From NCBI GenBank assembly GCA_029844215.1, contig CM056725.1, forward strand, positions 30,100,485-30,164,484: a stretch of DNA of 64,000 nt. Direction: 5' to 3'. The stretch's first letter is position 1. Every line of letters begins with the position of its first letter. The stretch comes from Przewalskia tangutica. Lineage: Eukaryota > Streptophyta > Magnoliopsida > Solanales > Solanaceae. Under the pieces are notes generated by a model, which was given only the letters and a program-made list of their open reading frames with translations, ran no database searches and was not told the origin of the DNA. The translations under genes were made by a program, and so were the position numbers. Shown piece after piece: positions 1 through 12,284 of the stretch.

Positions 1-2814
1 TTGGTAGAAATACTCTCAAAGTATTGTTGTTATACCCAAAATTACCTTAGCCATATACCTTGTAGTATTCCAAGATACCTCATCACGTAGAGCAGGAAAT
101 ACTACCTAAATGTCCTTTTGTCTCAAAGAAACCACAAGGAAAATCTCCATAGTTGGTTGGAGTATTAAGAAGAAGTTGCGTAGAACTTCTAAGGGTTGTT
201 GGAGAGGGTTGGAGCACCGGAGTAGGAGCTAAGCGTTGCTAAGGATCGACATCTATACTTGGATAATTATGGGCTTATCGAGGTAATTATCTTGTCCTAT
301 TGTGATTGGAAAATACATGTTGTAGGAATATATAGTTGAAGTATACTATATATAGAACTGAACATAGTTTTGCGGCAATGTCTTTGGACTTAAGCTGAAT
401 CTAAAGAAGAAGCGAGGCTGTAATTACGTAGGGGTGTATTCTGATGAACTTGTGTAGTTGTGGATAGGGAAGTCTTGCCCGATTTTCCGTAGGATCTTGT
501 ATCTAGATTTATTCTAGAGTAGTCTAGACTTTGATAGACTTGTATAACTGTATAGGTTGAATGTTCTGCGAGTGGCGTGTGCTACTTGAGAAGGTGGACG
601 AGCTAGCGGGTTATAGCAGTGGAAGCGATTTGCTAATAGTCGATAATCGTCGCGAGGTATGTGATTCTTCCTATACGCTTGAGCATGATATTTTAAAGAA
701 GTATATATAGTGCGGTAGGCGTCTGGCGTGTTAGCGAGCGTGGTTGTGCGACAATGTCTTTTGACTTATAAGAACTTTGAAGTATTTCAAAAGTATTAAA
801 GCTGTTTTGAAAGAAGAGTAACACTTGGTTTTGAAAACATAAGAGTTATACTAGCTTTATGGGAAGTTAGGTATAACGTCTTAAGAAAGATAAAATGAAT
901 GATTTATTGATTATAAAAGTTAAGAGACTTGATCTTAAAAGATAAGAGACTTGACTTAAATGAATTGATATGAATTAGTGTGAAACCTCGTTCGTGAGTA
1001 ATGAGTACTTGGTTTTAAAAGGAATAATGTTTCTTGATTTGGAAATCGAGAATAAGTATCGTACAAACCACAGCAGCGCTAATAAAGGGAAATGTTTTGA
1101 CTAATAAAGTATTATTAAAACAAGTAGAAAGTTCCATCTGCATAGAAGCTAAGATGAGACAAAATGATATTACATTTCCTAGATCATGACTGCTGTAATA
1201 AGATTGTTATGAACAAGAATAACTTACTCACACATAAGGTATATGTTTCTCAAATTGTTTTAAAGTTAAAACTATGAACTCTGAAACCTTTGAAAATGAG
1301 AAACTTGAGTAATTGAAATTAGGCAAACTTGAACGTTTGAAAAAGAATGTTACTTGATTTTACAAAGAGAAGTGTTTTTGAATTACTTCAAAAGATAATC
1401 GCTCTATTTTTTATATACTACGGGTATTGTGTGACTTGTGTGAAAGTAACGTATCTTTTAAAGAGTTCATGTATGAAGTACTTTGGGGATAAAAACCCGA
1501 TCTTGGTAATCATATAGTAGAAAGTACCTCGTGTGAATAACTTGATTGTGTTGGTTTGTGATAGCCTTGTAATACTTTCTTGTTGAGTTGATAAATAAAC
1601 ATGTTAGGATGCTAAGTGTGTTAAGTATCTTGTGATGTTTGTGTAAAGGGGTTTCCCTTGATTGTGCTTATGTTGTTTAAATGATAAACTGTTATGTTGG
1701 TATTATATCACTCACCTTGATCCCGGGGGTTAAGCGCCTCCGTCTGGGGTAGACTCGGTAGTGCTGTGTGACCTATGATTCGAGAATACCTCATGCGGGT
1801 CCCGAGGGCCTATGCGGAACTACGAGTTCGAGTTAGTGTGCGGCCTTTATGGTCATGCGGTCTATGTGGCCATGCGGTGCGAGTCGGGCGCTGCAGGGAG
1901 TAGCTACCCTCGATGCGGGAATACCTCATGCGGGCCATTGGAGTGGCCTATGCGGAGTGCGGGAAGTTCGGGGCTAGGCGCGCATTAGATCTGCGGGCGA
2001 GTGGCGGCTTTGATCATGTGGCGATGCAGAGCGGATCTCATGATACAATTTATGTCCTTGTTTATGCGGGGTTTTAGTAGTCGGCTATGCCTTACTTACC
2101 GTGCGGTTTATGATGACACAGGTGGGACACGGTGTTCATGTGTATTCCTTGGTGCTTTCATATCATAGACTGCCGGCAGTGAGGAAGGTATTCCACGTGC
2201 ATGATTGATGTTGTGGGCGTGAGACCCATTGTTATATTTGAGTGATGATTTGGAGGGCGTGAGTCCCTGACTTGACATAACTGCTATTTATTGTGAACTG
2301 TAGTTTGGTTATCATACATGTCTCCTGCTTTATATAGACTACTATGATTTCATTTACGATATTTTGATTTCACATGCCATTACTGTTATCGACCTCGCCC
2401 GGGGGCTGCGTTCATGCCGCATGTAAAGGTACACCAGTCGTTGATCCTCGCTCCTAGGGTTCACAGTTCAGCGTTTGGGAAAGCTCCGTTTCTCCGGAGG
2501 CTTATCTTGGTATAGTCCCCTGTTGTTGTAGGTGCTTACATTTAGGGGTATGACGGGGCCCTGTCCCGTCGTTGTTGTCATATCATTCGTAGAGGTCTGT
2601 AGTACTATTGTGGGCAGGGTTGTAATGGGATATGGCTATTCAAATTGTTATTTATATATCTTGAAGGTAACCGTTTTGGTTGCTTTGTCTTCTTATTTCT
2701 TGTCTTATTGCATTGGCTTCATGTTATTGTTTTATGTTCCGCTGATTTTCTCTGATGTATGACTACTTGGGTGCCCGGGTAATGCACGATCCACGGGCCG
2801 AGCAGGTCGTGACA
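1..2814 (+). repeat. Element 1 left LTR (Ty3/gypsy chromovirus, A type), truncated by window edge
   Basis: The sequence aligns by eye with 5774-8425 of the right LTR of the same element, so about 565 bases of LTR start lie outside the window. It ends in GGTCGTGACA at 2805-2814, the canonical CA end of this family. It contains the family's ordered blocks: a TTTATGGGAAGTTAGGTATA block near 857, a minisatellite around 1740-2060, and a GTGGGCGTGAGACCC block near 2213. No gene is seen in it; the 76-codon open frame at 2532-2762 lies in a stretch found in every LTR copy and is not credible as a gene. Confidence 0.88.
1740..2060 (+). repeat. A-type minisatellite cassette in LTR
   Basis: Degenerate tandem units are built from phrases such as CCTATGCGG, GTGGCCATGCGG and GGGAATACCTCATGCGGG. 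The same phrases occur at this relative LTR position at 7500-7800, 28370-28527, 39170-39430 and, on the minus strand, at about 46380-46610 and 52170-52330. The unit is irregular, roughly 25-60 bases. Confidence 0.7.
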
Positions 2815-3620
2815 CCGCCCGATAGGGCGAAGCGAGGAGGCTGCGAGTTAGTCTGAGAGGTTCACGAGCGCGAGCCCAATCATCACTGATATGGTGCTTC
2901 GTTCGGGGAGTTGCGACATCGCCAACTCAGCCAGAGTTTAGCGCGGCGGCAGCGATGCCTCTGCGACCATGACATTCGCCTTGATTCCACGGCCGGAAAG
3001 CAGAGAATATAGATTGCAAAGAAACGACCCTGTTACTAGCTAGGGATTTGGCTACCGGAGAGTTTATGATGTACCGATTTATCACGGGTCTTAATGACTA
3101 TCTAAAGAAAGGATGTGCAAGAGTAGCTCTTGATCGAGCTTGAGCATGGCACGTATGCGGGCCTATGCACGAGCCGAGCGTGGGATCAGCGGGTTAACCA
3201 AAATCAGCGAAGAAGGGCGGATCGGCGGGGTCCTTTGGTAACTTTAGGCGAATCGCCTCGTGTGAGCGGATATGCGCCTCCGCGAGCAGTGGTCCTCGCG
3301 GGGTTCGGGGCGTTGAGTATTTAGGAGTTGGTGAGAACTCCGGGGTTTAGTTCTGATTTACATAGGTTTTAGCCGGCCAGATTGATTTTCCCGGTGTTGC
3401 GTGTAATGACGTCATCGGGAATGTCGTCTTTTGTTGGAGCTTGTTATACTTACGGCCAGCGGGGCCATTTTGCGGAATTGTCAGGCTAAAGGTGGCGCGG
3501 ATGTAGAGACTTCGACCGAGGATCGGTGACAGTTCATCATCTTCCCAAGCTATCGCCCAATGAGCGAGATTGATTAGAGCGACAAAGGGAAGTGAAGCGG
3601 TAGATACATGTATATCCTTG
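2815..3620 (+). pseudogene. Element 1 gag remnant with broken zinc knuckle
   Basis: This is the remnant of a Ty3/gypsy gag, the capsid/nucleocapsid polyprotein. The LTR end at 2814 joins almost directly to a point inside gag, so the primer binding site, leader and gag start codon are missing. Pieces match the better-kept gag of element B: a Thr/Ala/Pro-rich N-terminal part near 2880-2990, then capsid phrases such as HRFITGLNDYL near 3075-3110. The CCHC zinc knuckle at about 3441-3480 is damaged: the second Cys codon reads Tyr and the last Cys is lost. Many stops and frameshifts; not functional as read. Assignment rests on the knuckle and on synteny with elements B, D and E. Confidence 0.72.
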
Positions 3621-4135
3621 AACCTACAGAGATTGTAGGTGTGATAAGATAAGCGTATCATAAGTGTTATGTTGGATAACATAAGTGTTAATTGTGATTA
3701 GAAATCATGGTTAGTTAACCGGGTAAGATTGGGGGGCAGAGAAAGTGTGAGCCTTAGAGCTTTATGCGTAGGGACCTTAGAGGAAAGGCCATCTCGAGAA
3801 AAAATGAATTTTTCTTTATGTGTGTTTGACCCTTATCGGAGTGCATAGTGCACGTGAGATATAGTTGTATAATAAGTCACGAGTAGTGTGGAATGAAGAG
3901 GGTAGTTGAACTAAGAAGACACTAGGTTTCGTGACTTGATTAGTGAGATCGTTAGGATCGGGAACAAGAGTGTTTCTGCGAGTGGGTGGGTTGAGGCCAT
4001 GCGAGTCAACCAGCGACCTGTTTTGTGGTGGGGTCAGTTCGGTGGTCCCTCCGGTGGTAGGTCATGAGGGTGTTAGGCCCAAGTTTAGTTAACCATCGTA
4101 CGAGTTCGTGGATGCATTCGACCAGTAGTCGGGCC
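3621..4135 (+). other. Shared non-coding module of the non-autonomous elements
   Basis: No coding signal is seen. The stretch is homologous to 25085-25620 (B), 34130-34560 (C), 57080-57440 (D) and minus-strand 49990-50555 (E). A marker is GGCCCAAGTTTAGTTAACCA, with flanks GAGGGTGTTA and TCGTACGAG. It occupies the place where protease and reverse transcriptase would be expected. Its role is unknown; it may simply be a fixed deletion scar plus filler in a non-autonomous lineage. Confidence 0.7.
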
Positions 4136-4865
4136 AATGAGGTCCGCCCATCTTGTCCTTCAGGCAGGACTGTTTACTCGGCAGAGAGTTATGCGAGATA
4201 TTATTTATCCGGAAGGTTGTAAGGCTGCGAGGTGTCTACCTTCACCTTATGACAGTGAAGCCAGTTCTGGCTATTTCTTTTACGGAGGTTTTACGAGCGG
4301 GGTTAGGAACTTCGGTGAGTCTCGATGCGCGTTCGCCCTCGGGCTGTGTTTGGATTTGAGGATAGTTGTGAGGATTGTTGCCTCTGTTGAGAGTGCTTTT
4401 ATAACTACCATTTGGTATTCGGATATCGCCTTACGAAGCCTCGTAGGGCGGAAGTGTAAGTTCTTGCGGTCGATTGGTTCGATGTTGGCAAAGTTCGGAT
4501 AGTGGGTTCATACTTGTTTGGCGGGATGGAGATAGGGTGAAGCCTATCCGGGAGAGGTTATCGGCGACTCGAATCAGCGAAGTCGTTCGGATGATCGGCG
4601 GCGTTTGGAGTTGAGTTGGCGGTGGGTCTTCTTGAAGGTACCACCGGAAAGGGTGTGGCGAGTTTGGGAAAAAGAGGAAACTTAGCGAGTTACTTTGGGC
4701 CTTCGGATCATGTGAAGAGTAGGCGGGTTGCCTATATGTTAGCTTTTGCGTCAGACTTAGGAAGCGGTATGTCGATCGCCGTCATGTTGTTAGGTTCGGA
4801 AAGGTATCGGAGATCCGTCGAGTATTCGATTAATGATGATCAAGTTGGAGGTAGTAACCCGAGAT
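4136..4865 (+). pseudogene. Element 1 integrase C-terminal half remnant
   Basis: Fragments of a Ty3/gypsy integrase lie in several frames. First come the REVVRLRGV-like and LGTSVSLD stretches of the catalytic core (4197-4330). Then comes the segment that in family members reads MAPYEALYGRKC, here MSPYEAS-type at about 4424-4450. The C-terminal domain phrases SYFGPS near 4689, AYML near 4732 and DLGSGM (4752-4770) follow. Family integrases insert the cDNA into host DNA. The N-terminal zinc-binding part and first catalytic Asp are absent because the non-coding module replaces them. Minus-strand element E carries the same arrangement, so this truncation was inherited rather than unique to this copy. 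Confidence 0.72.
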
Positions 4866-5209
4866 TTTAGGAAAGCGACGGTAACAAAAATGTGGTAAGT
4901 TATGAGAAGGAGTTCGTGTATTATGCGAGAAGAGTGCGGCGAGTAAGGGAAGAAGCGAGCATGTGTTAAGAACATAGAAGTGAGCATTTTGTTTGTAAAG
5001 AAAAGGTGCGGAGGGAGTATCTTTTAGCCCTTGGGTGGGAGTTTTTGTGATGTTAGAGGTGATTCCTCGTGGACTTGGATGTCAGTATTTGCGCGGGTGT
5101 TTTCTGTGGCCATGTGTGGCATTTGCAAGCTTGTTAAGCTAGGGGGAATTTCATCGTTATCCGTCTTGAGAAGGAACATTCGGGATGAATGTTTCTAAGG
5201 AGGGGAGAA
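4866..5209 (+). other. 3' untranslated part, pre-PPT hairpin and polypurine tract of element 1
   Basis: No coding signal. Just before the right LTR an inverted repeat (AACATTCG ... TGAATGTT, 5175-5193) is followed by the polypurine tract AAGGAGGGGAGAA at 5197-5209, where plus-strand DNA synthesis would start. The same order occurs in every chromovirus copy here. One stem base differs from the other copies. Confidence 0.8.
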
Positions 5210-8200
5210 TGTTATACCCCGTATTTCTAGAGTATGTACGTGAGGACATACGTACAAAAGTGAGCCTTAAAGATTAGGCAAGGACGAAATTTTGTGCACA
5301 AGTCACAGAAAGAATCGTTTTCCGGCGAAACTTTTAGCAAGACTTGCGAAGGAAAATTCGGCTATGTCATTTATATTTTTGCGTATTTTTCAGAGGCGAA
5401 ATACTTTGGACCAACAAGGCGACACTTGTCACCTCTAATTGGGACGATTTGGAGGGCTTGTAGTTGGTAGGATATTTTGTGATAGTTGGTGTGGTAGATG
5501 GATAAGGTACACATGGATGAATATTGACCCAACACTTGCCTTGCACTTGGCATGATCTTGGCCATTGGTTGGCCATTGCTTGACCTATAAATACCCCTCC
5601 CCTTTGAAGACTTCTTCATCCAAAAATTGTTCAAGTCATGAAAACCTTTCCTCTCTAGTAGTGGTTCGTCCAAACCTCCCCTCCCTTTGAGTAGGCCTTT
5701 GGTAGGTACACCACTCTAGTAGCCTTGGTAGAGTACCCCCTTGCCTAGTTGTTCTCGTAAAATACTACCCCTCTTGGTAGAAATACTCTCAAGTATTGTT
5801 ACTATTCCCAAAATACCTTAGCCCCAAATACCTTGTAGTATTCGAGGTTACACTTATCTGAAAAGCCGAAATACTATTATACTTCCCTTCGGTCGCTAAA
5901 CGAAACCCTAAGGAAAATCTCCATAGTTGGTTGGAGTATTAAGAAGAAGTTGCGTAGAACTTCTAAGGGTTATTTGGAGCGGGTTGGAGCACCCGGAGGA
6001 GGAGCTAAACGTTGCTCAGGATCGACATTATAACTTGGATAATTTTGGGCTTATCGAGGTAAATACTCTTGACCTTCTATTGTAATTGGAAATTACATAC
6101 TGTAGTTGTATAGAAATGAATATAAGATTCATAGAAGAGATTTGAACTGTAATAGAAGGATATTACAGAAAAGACTTGAACTGAAATCACATCAGAAGAA
6201 TAATCTACAGAGTAGTCTAGTCATTGATAGACTTGTATAACCTTTATAGGTTTAATGTTCTGCGAGTAGCATGTTCTACTTGAAAGGTGGACAAGGCTAG
6301 CCGGGTTATAGCCGTGGAGCGTTTTGCTAATAGTCGATAATCGTCGCGAGGTATGTGATTCTTCCTATACTCTTGAGCATGATATTTTAAATATATATAT
6401 AGTACGGTAGACGTACGTGTGTGAAATGAATAATAATTACGGCAATGTCTTTTGACTTAAGCCTGAATAATACTTACGGCAATGTCTTGTGACTTAAGCC
6501 TGAATAATAAGGATCTTGAAGCATTTCAAAAGAATACTGAATCATTTTTTTTTAACAGAAGAGTAATGCTCGGTTTTAAAAGCTTAAGAGTTATACTAAC
6601 TTTATGGGAAGTTAGGTATAACGGCTCAAGAGAGATAAAAAGAATGGTTTATTAATTTTAGAAGTTAAGAGACTTGATCTTAAAAGATAAGAGACTTGAC
6701 TTAAATAAATTAATATGAGTTTTGTGTGAAACCTCATTCGTGAGTAATGAGTACTTGGTTTTTAAAAGGAATAATGTTTCTTGATTTGGAAATGAGAATG
6801 AGTATCGAACAAACAACAGCAGCGCTAATAAAGGGAAATGTATTGACTAATAAAGTATTATTAAAACCAGTAGAAACCTCCATCTGCATAGAAACTAAGA
6901 TGAGACAAAATGATATTACATTTCCTAGATCATGGCTGCTTAAATAAGATTGATTATGAACAAGAATAACCTACTCACATATAAGGCATATGTATCTCAA
7001 ATTGTTTTAAAGGAGAATTATATCATTATGTGATTAAAACTATGAACTACGAAAACTTTCGAAAATGAGAAACTTGAGCATTTGAAATTAGGCCAACTTG
7101 AACGTTTGGAAAATAATGTTGTTACTTGATTTTACAAAGGGAAGTGTTTTGGTTTACTTAAAAAGATAGTCACTCTATTTTATACTACGGGTATTGTGTG
7201 ACTTTTGTGAAAGAAACGGATCTTTTAAAGAGTTAGTGTATGAAGTACTTTGGGGATAAATTCCCGAACTTGTTAACATAAAGAAGAAAGTACCTTGTGT
7301 GAAGAACTTGATTGTATTGGTTTGTGATAGCCTTGTAATACTTTCTTGTTGATTTGGTAAGTAAACATGTTAGGATACTACGTGTGTTAGTATCTTGTGG
7401 TGTTGTGTAAAGGGTTATTCTTGTTGTGCTTATGTTGTTAAACTTTAAGCCCGTTATACTGTTATTATATCACATACCCCCTTGACTTATTATACCGAGG
7501 GGTTGCCACCTTTGATGCGGGTCTATAGGGCCTATGCGGTCTATGTGACTATGCGGAGCAGCGGTATGCTCCAGGATTGATCATTCCGGGTGTTTTATCC
7601 GATCACGGGGATGCCTATGCGATGCAGTGTGACTATGCGGTCTATTGAGACTATGTGGATTGCGGGAGTCGGGAGAGTGCAGGGTTAGCTACCGTCTTGG
7701 TCTATCGACCTATGCGGGTCTACATGTGTGACTATGCGGGCTGCGGGAAGTCGAGATTAGGCAGCATAATGATACTATGAGCGATTGGCCTTGCCGATCA
7801 TTAACGGCCTAGAAAAGACCGATTCTGATATATCTATTTCACTCTTGTTTATGTTGTGGGCGTGAGACCCGTAGTTATAATTAGTGATGACTTTGAGGCG
7901 TGAGTCACGACTTGACATATTTGCTTATTTATTGTGAGCGTAGTTTGGTTATCATACATGTCTCTGCTTTATATAGACTACTATGATTTCATTTCTGATA
8001 TTTTGATTTCACATACTTGGTACTGTTATGCGACCTCGCCCGAGGCTGCGTTCATCTGCGGTAGAGTACGCGATCGTTGATCCTAGCTCTCGGTCACGAT
8101 TCGGCGTTTGGAAAGCTCTGTTTCTTCCGGAGGCTTAGCAGTGGTATAGTCCCCTGTCGTTGTAGGTGCTTACATTCAGGGGTATGGCGGGGCCCTGTCC

Positions 8201-8425
8201 CGCCATTGTTGTCATATCACTCTTAGAGTGCATGTAATCTTGTTGTGGGTGACTGTAAAAAAGGATATGTATTCTAGTTGATATTTATATATGCATGAGA
8301 CAAGTTTTCTCGAGATAAGCTGTTTTCACTTCACTTTATTCATGTCTTGTTTTATATTCCGCTGATTACTCTGATGTATGGCTACTTGGGTGTCCGGGGT
8401 AAGGCACCAGTCACGGGTCGTGACA
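5210..8425 (+). repeat. Element 1 right LTR, complete, A type, 3.2 kb
   Basis: It starts TGTTATACCCCGTATTTC directly after the polypurine tract and ends CGGGTCGTGACA. The length is 3216 bases. It contains one U3 palindrome module (CGACACTTGTCACC near 5421-5434), a TATA box at 5586 and a minisatellite at 7500-7800. The right flank switches at once to an unrelated minus-strand LTR, so the boundary is firm. The target duplication cannot be checked because the left end is outside the window. Confidence 0.92.
5586..5593 (+). promoter_or_regulatory. LTR TATA box (element 1)
   Basis: TATAAATA followed by a pyrimidine-rich stretch lies 376 bases from the LTR start. It is kept in A2 (375 and 388), D, C and A3, so it is probably the core promoter that starts genomic RNA. 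Confidence 0.75.
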
Positions 8426-10077
8426 AACTTTATGCTTTAGAAACTAAGACATCTTTAACCTTTAAAACAAGTGAGTTAATTCTCTAAATCAACCAACTTG
8501 GACATTCTTAAACAAGTCAAGGATATCAAATAAAACTACATTCATTTAAATCTCGTACGTCTACCGTACTATACATTTATAGCTACTCATGCTCAAGAGA
8601 TAAGAAAAGTTCCACATACCTCTCATTTCGATCCACTTGCCAAGTTGAATCGCCACACGTAGAATGTCAACCTATAATGACCATGTCGTCCGTACTACTA
8701 GCTTTCAGCGTATAATATTCCTAAGTGTAAGGACTCTTAATTCTACGGAAAATCGGGCAGCACTTTCTTTGTTTTTACGTACTTTTCCACCTTTTTCAAG
8801 GCTCGAAAATCAATAACAAAATGCCACATTTAAGGCTCAACAATTCTGAAATTCAAAGGGGATTACACGCCTAACAGGACGTGTAAATTCTGCCCCACAA
8901 TTAATATAAAGCGTCCCGACAACTTAAGCCATTCTCGACTACCATCAATATCAACAACAATGTCAATTTCCGTTCAATTCCTTTTTAATCCAAGTTGTTA
9001 TTCCAACATGTTATATACATAATAACAATTATAACAACTATAAATCCTTTCTTCCTTAACATGCGACGATTGTAACTATCGACCAAATTGATTACAACAT
9101 TAATGGCTAACTTGCCCATTTCGATTTTAACATGTCGACATGATCCAAATCTTTTCAAACTTCAATCTATATATCACATGCTCATTTATCAACTACTATA
9201 ACATGTAATCTTTAATCACATTAAGAAGATGAAGATTTTACCTCAATAAGCCTAATAAAATCCAAGTGTTCAAGTCGATCCTTATGACTTTTAGCTCCTC
9301 TTACGTTCCAATCCTCTCCAAGCACTCCTTAGAAGCTCATGAAGAACTCATCTTCAAGTTCCAACTTCAAAGTTGAAGAACACCTTAGGTTTTCATCTTG
9401 CGACTAACGTAAAAACGTAGTTTTTTCGGAATCTTTCTATTGAGATATCCTTGTAATACCTCTAGGAACCTTGGGTTTGAATATTGGGATTTTTCATCAA
9501 CAAACGAAAATTTTTGTCTTCAAATTGGCACAATGTCGAGAGCCTCTTATGAGTGCAAAAAGTTCTTGATTTTTTTTTCTAAGTGTAAGACTTGTCTTGC
9601 ACTAGCATAGATAAATACTACAACCAATGGTTTAGATCAACACAAATGGATGGCTAGGATATGGTCAATTATCTCAAGCTAAGTTGACCCCTTTGACTTG
9701 GTCCATTATTCTTCATCCAACAAGCCCATATGGAGGGTGACATGTGTCTCCCTCTCATTGGTCTAAAATATTTCGTTTCCCAAAATCTTCATAATTGGTC
9801 AAAATATCGGAAACCTCGCGGGCCCCACAAAAACGCAAAATTTCTCTGGTGAGCCCCACGTATCCAACCCTGAAAATAAAATTCCATAATTCTGATAAAT
9901 TCCAAAAGTCTTAAATAACAAATTTGAGAATCCAATTCTCCTTAGCGAACAATTTTCCTTCCCGGGGTTCGGAAGATTTTCCTTAGGATTTACAACTCTT
10001 TCTTTCGTTCAAATTTTTAAGTCTTGTGTTCTCCCGTCTATTCTCATATACATGTCTTGGAATTTCAGGGTGTAACA
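8426..10077 (-). repeat. Minus-strand chromovirus LTR fragment (B-prime type)
   Basis: Read on the minus strand it begins TGTTACACCC at 10077. It then follows B-type U3 blocks: GGAATTTTATTTTC, TACGTGGGGC, and a GGGAGACACATGTCACCC palindrome relative. It is cut at 8426 by element 1, and its other part lies left of the window. It lies inside the copia element close to the start of its gag. It could be a solo LTR or one end of a full element. Confidence 0.82.
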
Positions 10078-10757
10078 AAAACGTCCAATATGGGACGTGG
10101 ACGGAGTTATTCAAGATTTATGCTATGGCACATCAGGTTTTTCACCACATCATCCCTCCACCTACTCCTACGGAGGGTGATACGGCGACTACAGAGGTTG
10201 TGCCTACCAAAGCAGACAATCCAAAATTATGGGTCACACTTGATGCAAATGTTCTCCAATGGATTTATGCCACTATCTTCATGGACCATTTACAGATGAT
10301 TATGGAGCCCAACTCCACGGCTATGGCTGCATGGAATCGATTGCGTGACATTTTCCAAGATAACAGTCATTCCCGCATTGTTATCCTTGAGCAAGAATTT
10401 TCGCAATTTTATATGGCGAATTTTCCTAACGTTTCTTTTTATTGTAAACGTCTAAAGGACTTGGCGGATCAACTTCGCAACATGGGTGCTCCTGTTACTA
10501 ATAGTCGTCTCATCTTTCAAATGGTTGTCGGTCTATCCGAGGCCTACATCGGGGTTGCTTCGGTTATTCGTCAAAGTAACCCCCTTCCGGAGTTCTATCA
10601 AGCCCGCTCCATGCTCACTTTGAAAGAAGCGGGTTTGGCTAAAAAAGCAACTATATGGGCTAGTTCCGTCGTCATGATGACTGCTTCAAAATTTTCCCCT
10701 TCCAATTCCGCCAACGTGATCCAAAATCACAACAACGGTGGTGGTAAAAAAGGCTAA
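10078..10757 (+). pseudogene. gag: Ty1/copia gag (RE1-like), 5' end displaced
   Basis: A 220-codon open frame matches the plant copia gag family (UBN2/Retrotran_gag type). The start resembles the usual N-x-Y-x-x-W-x-x-L-F-K segment (YGTWTELFKIYAMAHQVFHH). There follow WVTLDANVLQWIYATI, AWNRLRDIFQDN, the QEFSQFYMANFPNVSFYCKRL block, and L-x-D-Q-L-R-N-M-G. The protein packages the element RNA into particles. The true start lies left of the minus-strand LTR that was inserted just upstream, so the Met at 10026 belongs to that LTR and is not the start. The frame stops at 10755, before any zinc knuckle. Confidence 0.85.
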
Positions 10758-10891
10758 AATCAGAAAAATAATGGCAAAAATCGTGACTGCAACAACAGAG
10801 GCAACGAGCGATGGCGGTGGCGGTCGACCACGCGGGTAATCAACAGCGGTTCAGGGCCCGGTGGGCCACGGGCGGTGAAAGTGGGTCCCGG
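10758..10891 (+). pseudogene. Copia gag 3' end, damaged
   Basis: The Asn/Gly/Arg-rich tail of the copia gag continues after the stop, and no CCHC motif can be made out. It ends where the solo LTR begins and presumably rejoins the sequence after 14458. Confidence 0.55.
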
Positions 10892-11594
10892 TATCACGCC
10901 CCAAATCTCGGGCGTGTTGGTGCCTACTGGCACCTTCTACCCATACAACATAAATAAATCGCGGAAGATAAATAGCACTCATTTTTTTAAAACAAAGGCA
11001 AAGTCGGAAAGACTTAGTATAAATATAAATCACAGAAAAGTCTACATTTGTCAACAATGTAAAAACAACTTACACGATCCGGCCCGTATATGAATACGGA
11101 CCTCTAAGAAGGTGACAACAACTATGGCCAGGACAAGGCCGCCCGTACCCTGAATATACCTAGCCATAATGACAAACTCGGAACTTGGAGCCGTCTCAAA
11201 ATCTTGAACAGAATCCTAAGCTCGCGGATCCACAGCTGTGTACCTAGACTGCGGACATGAGCGGCCCCCTAAGAAGTCGATGCAACAAGTACTAAGTATG
11301 GAGCGGAAATAAAGTACATTAAACAAGATCATAAGCGTACAAAGAATGCGAGGGCAAGTATAAAAATTAAAATACGAGATCTACGTGCCATTTTAACTTT
11401 CATGAAATCAATCGTACATTAATCATTTTTTCCTTCTTTCAATAAATTAACATCATATTCTTACATACATACTTAAGAATTCAATCAAGTTTTCCACATA
11501 ACTTACATATCTTACATAACATAATCGGCCCTTTATGGAGGACAGCATTTGGGAGCTTACTTTGATTATCCTACGTGATAACGTGTCAGCCCGT

Positions 11595-12005
11595 TGTGGG
11601 ACACGGTGTACTGATGAATCATGTGGTATAATCCGGCCCGCCTGTGGGGCTCGGTGTACTGTGGAATCATGTAGCATAATCCGGCCCGCCTGTGGGGCTC
11701 GGTCTACTGTGGAATCATGTAGCATAATTCGGCCCGCCTGTGGGGCTCGGTGTACTGTGGAATCATGTAGCATAATCCGGCTCGCCTGTGGGGCTCGGTG
11801 TACTGTGGAATCATGTAGCATAATTCGGCCCGCCTGTGGGGCTCGGTGTAAGATGACGTAACCCGGCCTATGTGTAGGATCGGGGTAATATGGCGTAATC
11901 CGGCCTATGTGTAGGCTCGGTGTATCTCATAACATAATCCGGCCTATTTATAGGCTCGGTGTATCTCATAACATAATTCGGCCTATTTGTAGGCTCGGTG
12001 TGATT
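11595..12005 (-). repeat. 48-base tandem repeat inside solo LTR
   Basis: Five units of about 48 bases (each with GGAATCATGTAGCATAAT and CCTGTGGGGCTCGGTGTA) are followed by four shorter units of about 45 bases containing CGGCCTATGTGTAGG-type cores. The open frames here on both strands (11453-11821 and 11535-11861) are read-through of the repeat. The array sits where the other LTR subfamilies carry their own, unrelated minisatellites. Confidence 0.92.
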
Positions 12006-12284
12006 TTCCTTACATAACATTTTTAAACCATTTTTTCACTTCTTCTTAAGTCGTTATAACAACTTCCCATAAAGCTATTATAACAACCTTTCATTTTAGA
12101 GAACTTAAGACACTTTTATTCTTGCAACATTAGGGAAACTAAACCCAAAAATACTACGTACATACATACTTAAAAAGAATCATAAAACTCCTTCTCTTTA
12201 AATCAATAAACGTATACTTTTAAAACTCAAGTCACATACTCTTTCGAAATCAAGCCTCTTAACTTTAGAAGTAAATCAAGTAAC

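Noticed and set aside
10026..10077. First 17 codons of the copia gag frame
   Set aside because: They are antisense to the terminal sequence of the minus-strand LTR; gag similarity begins only after the LTR border at 10077.
11453..11861. Repetitive open frames on both strands (122 and 108 codons, HDSTVHRAPQ and CGARCTVES periods)
   Set aside because: Both are translations of the same 48-base tandem repeat; 48 is a multiple of three, so frames stay open without selection.
11595..12005. Possible CRISPR array
   Set aside because: Units are contiguous tandem repeats without unique spacers, inside a plant LTR.
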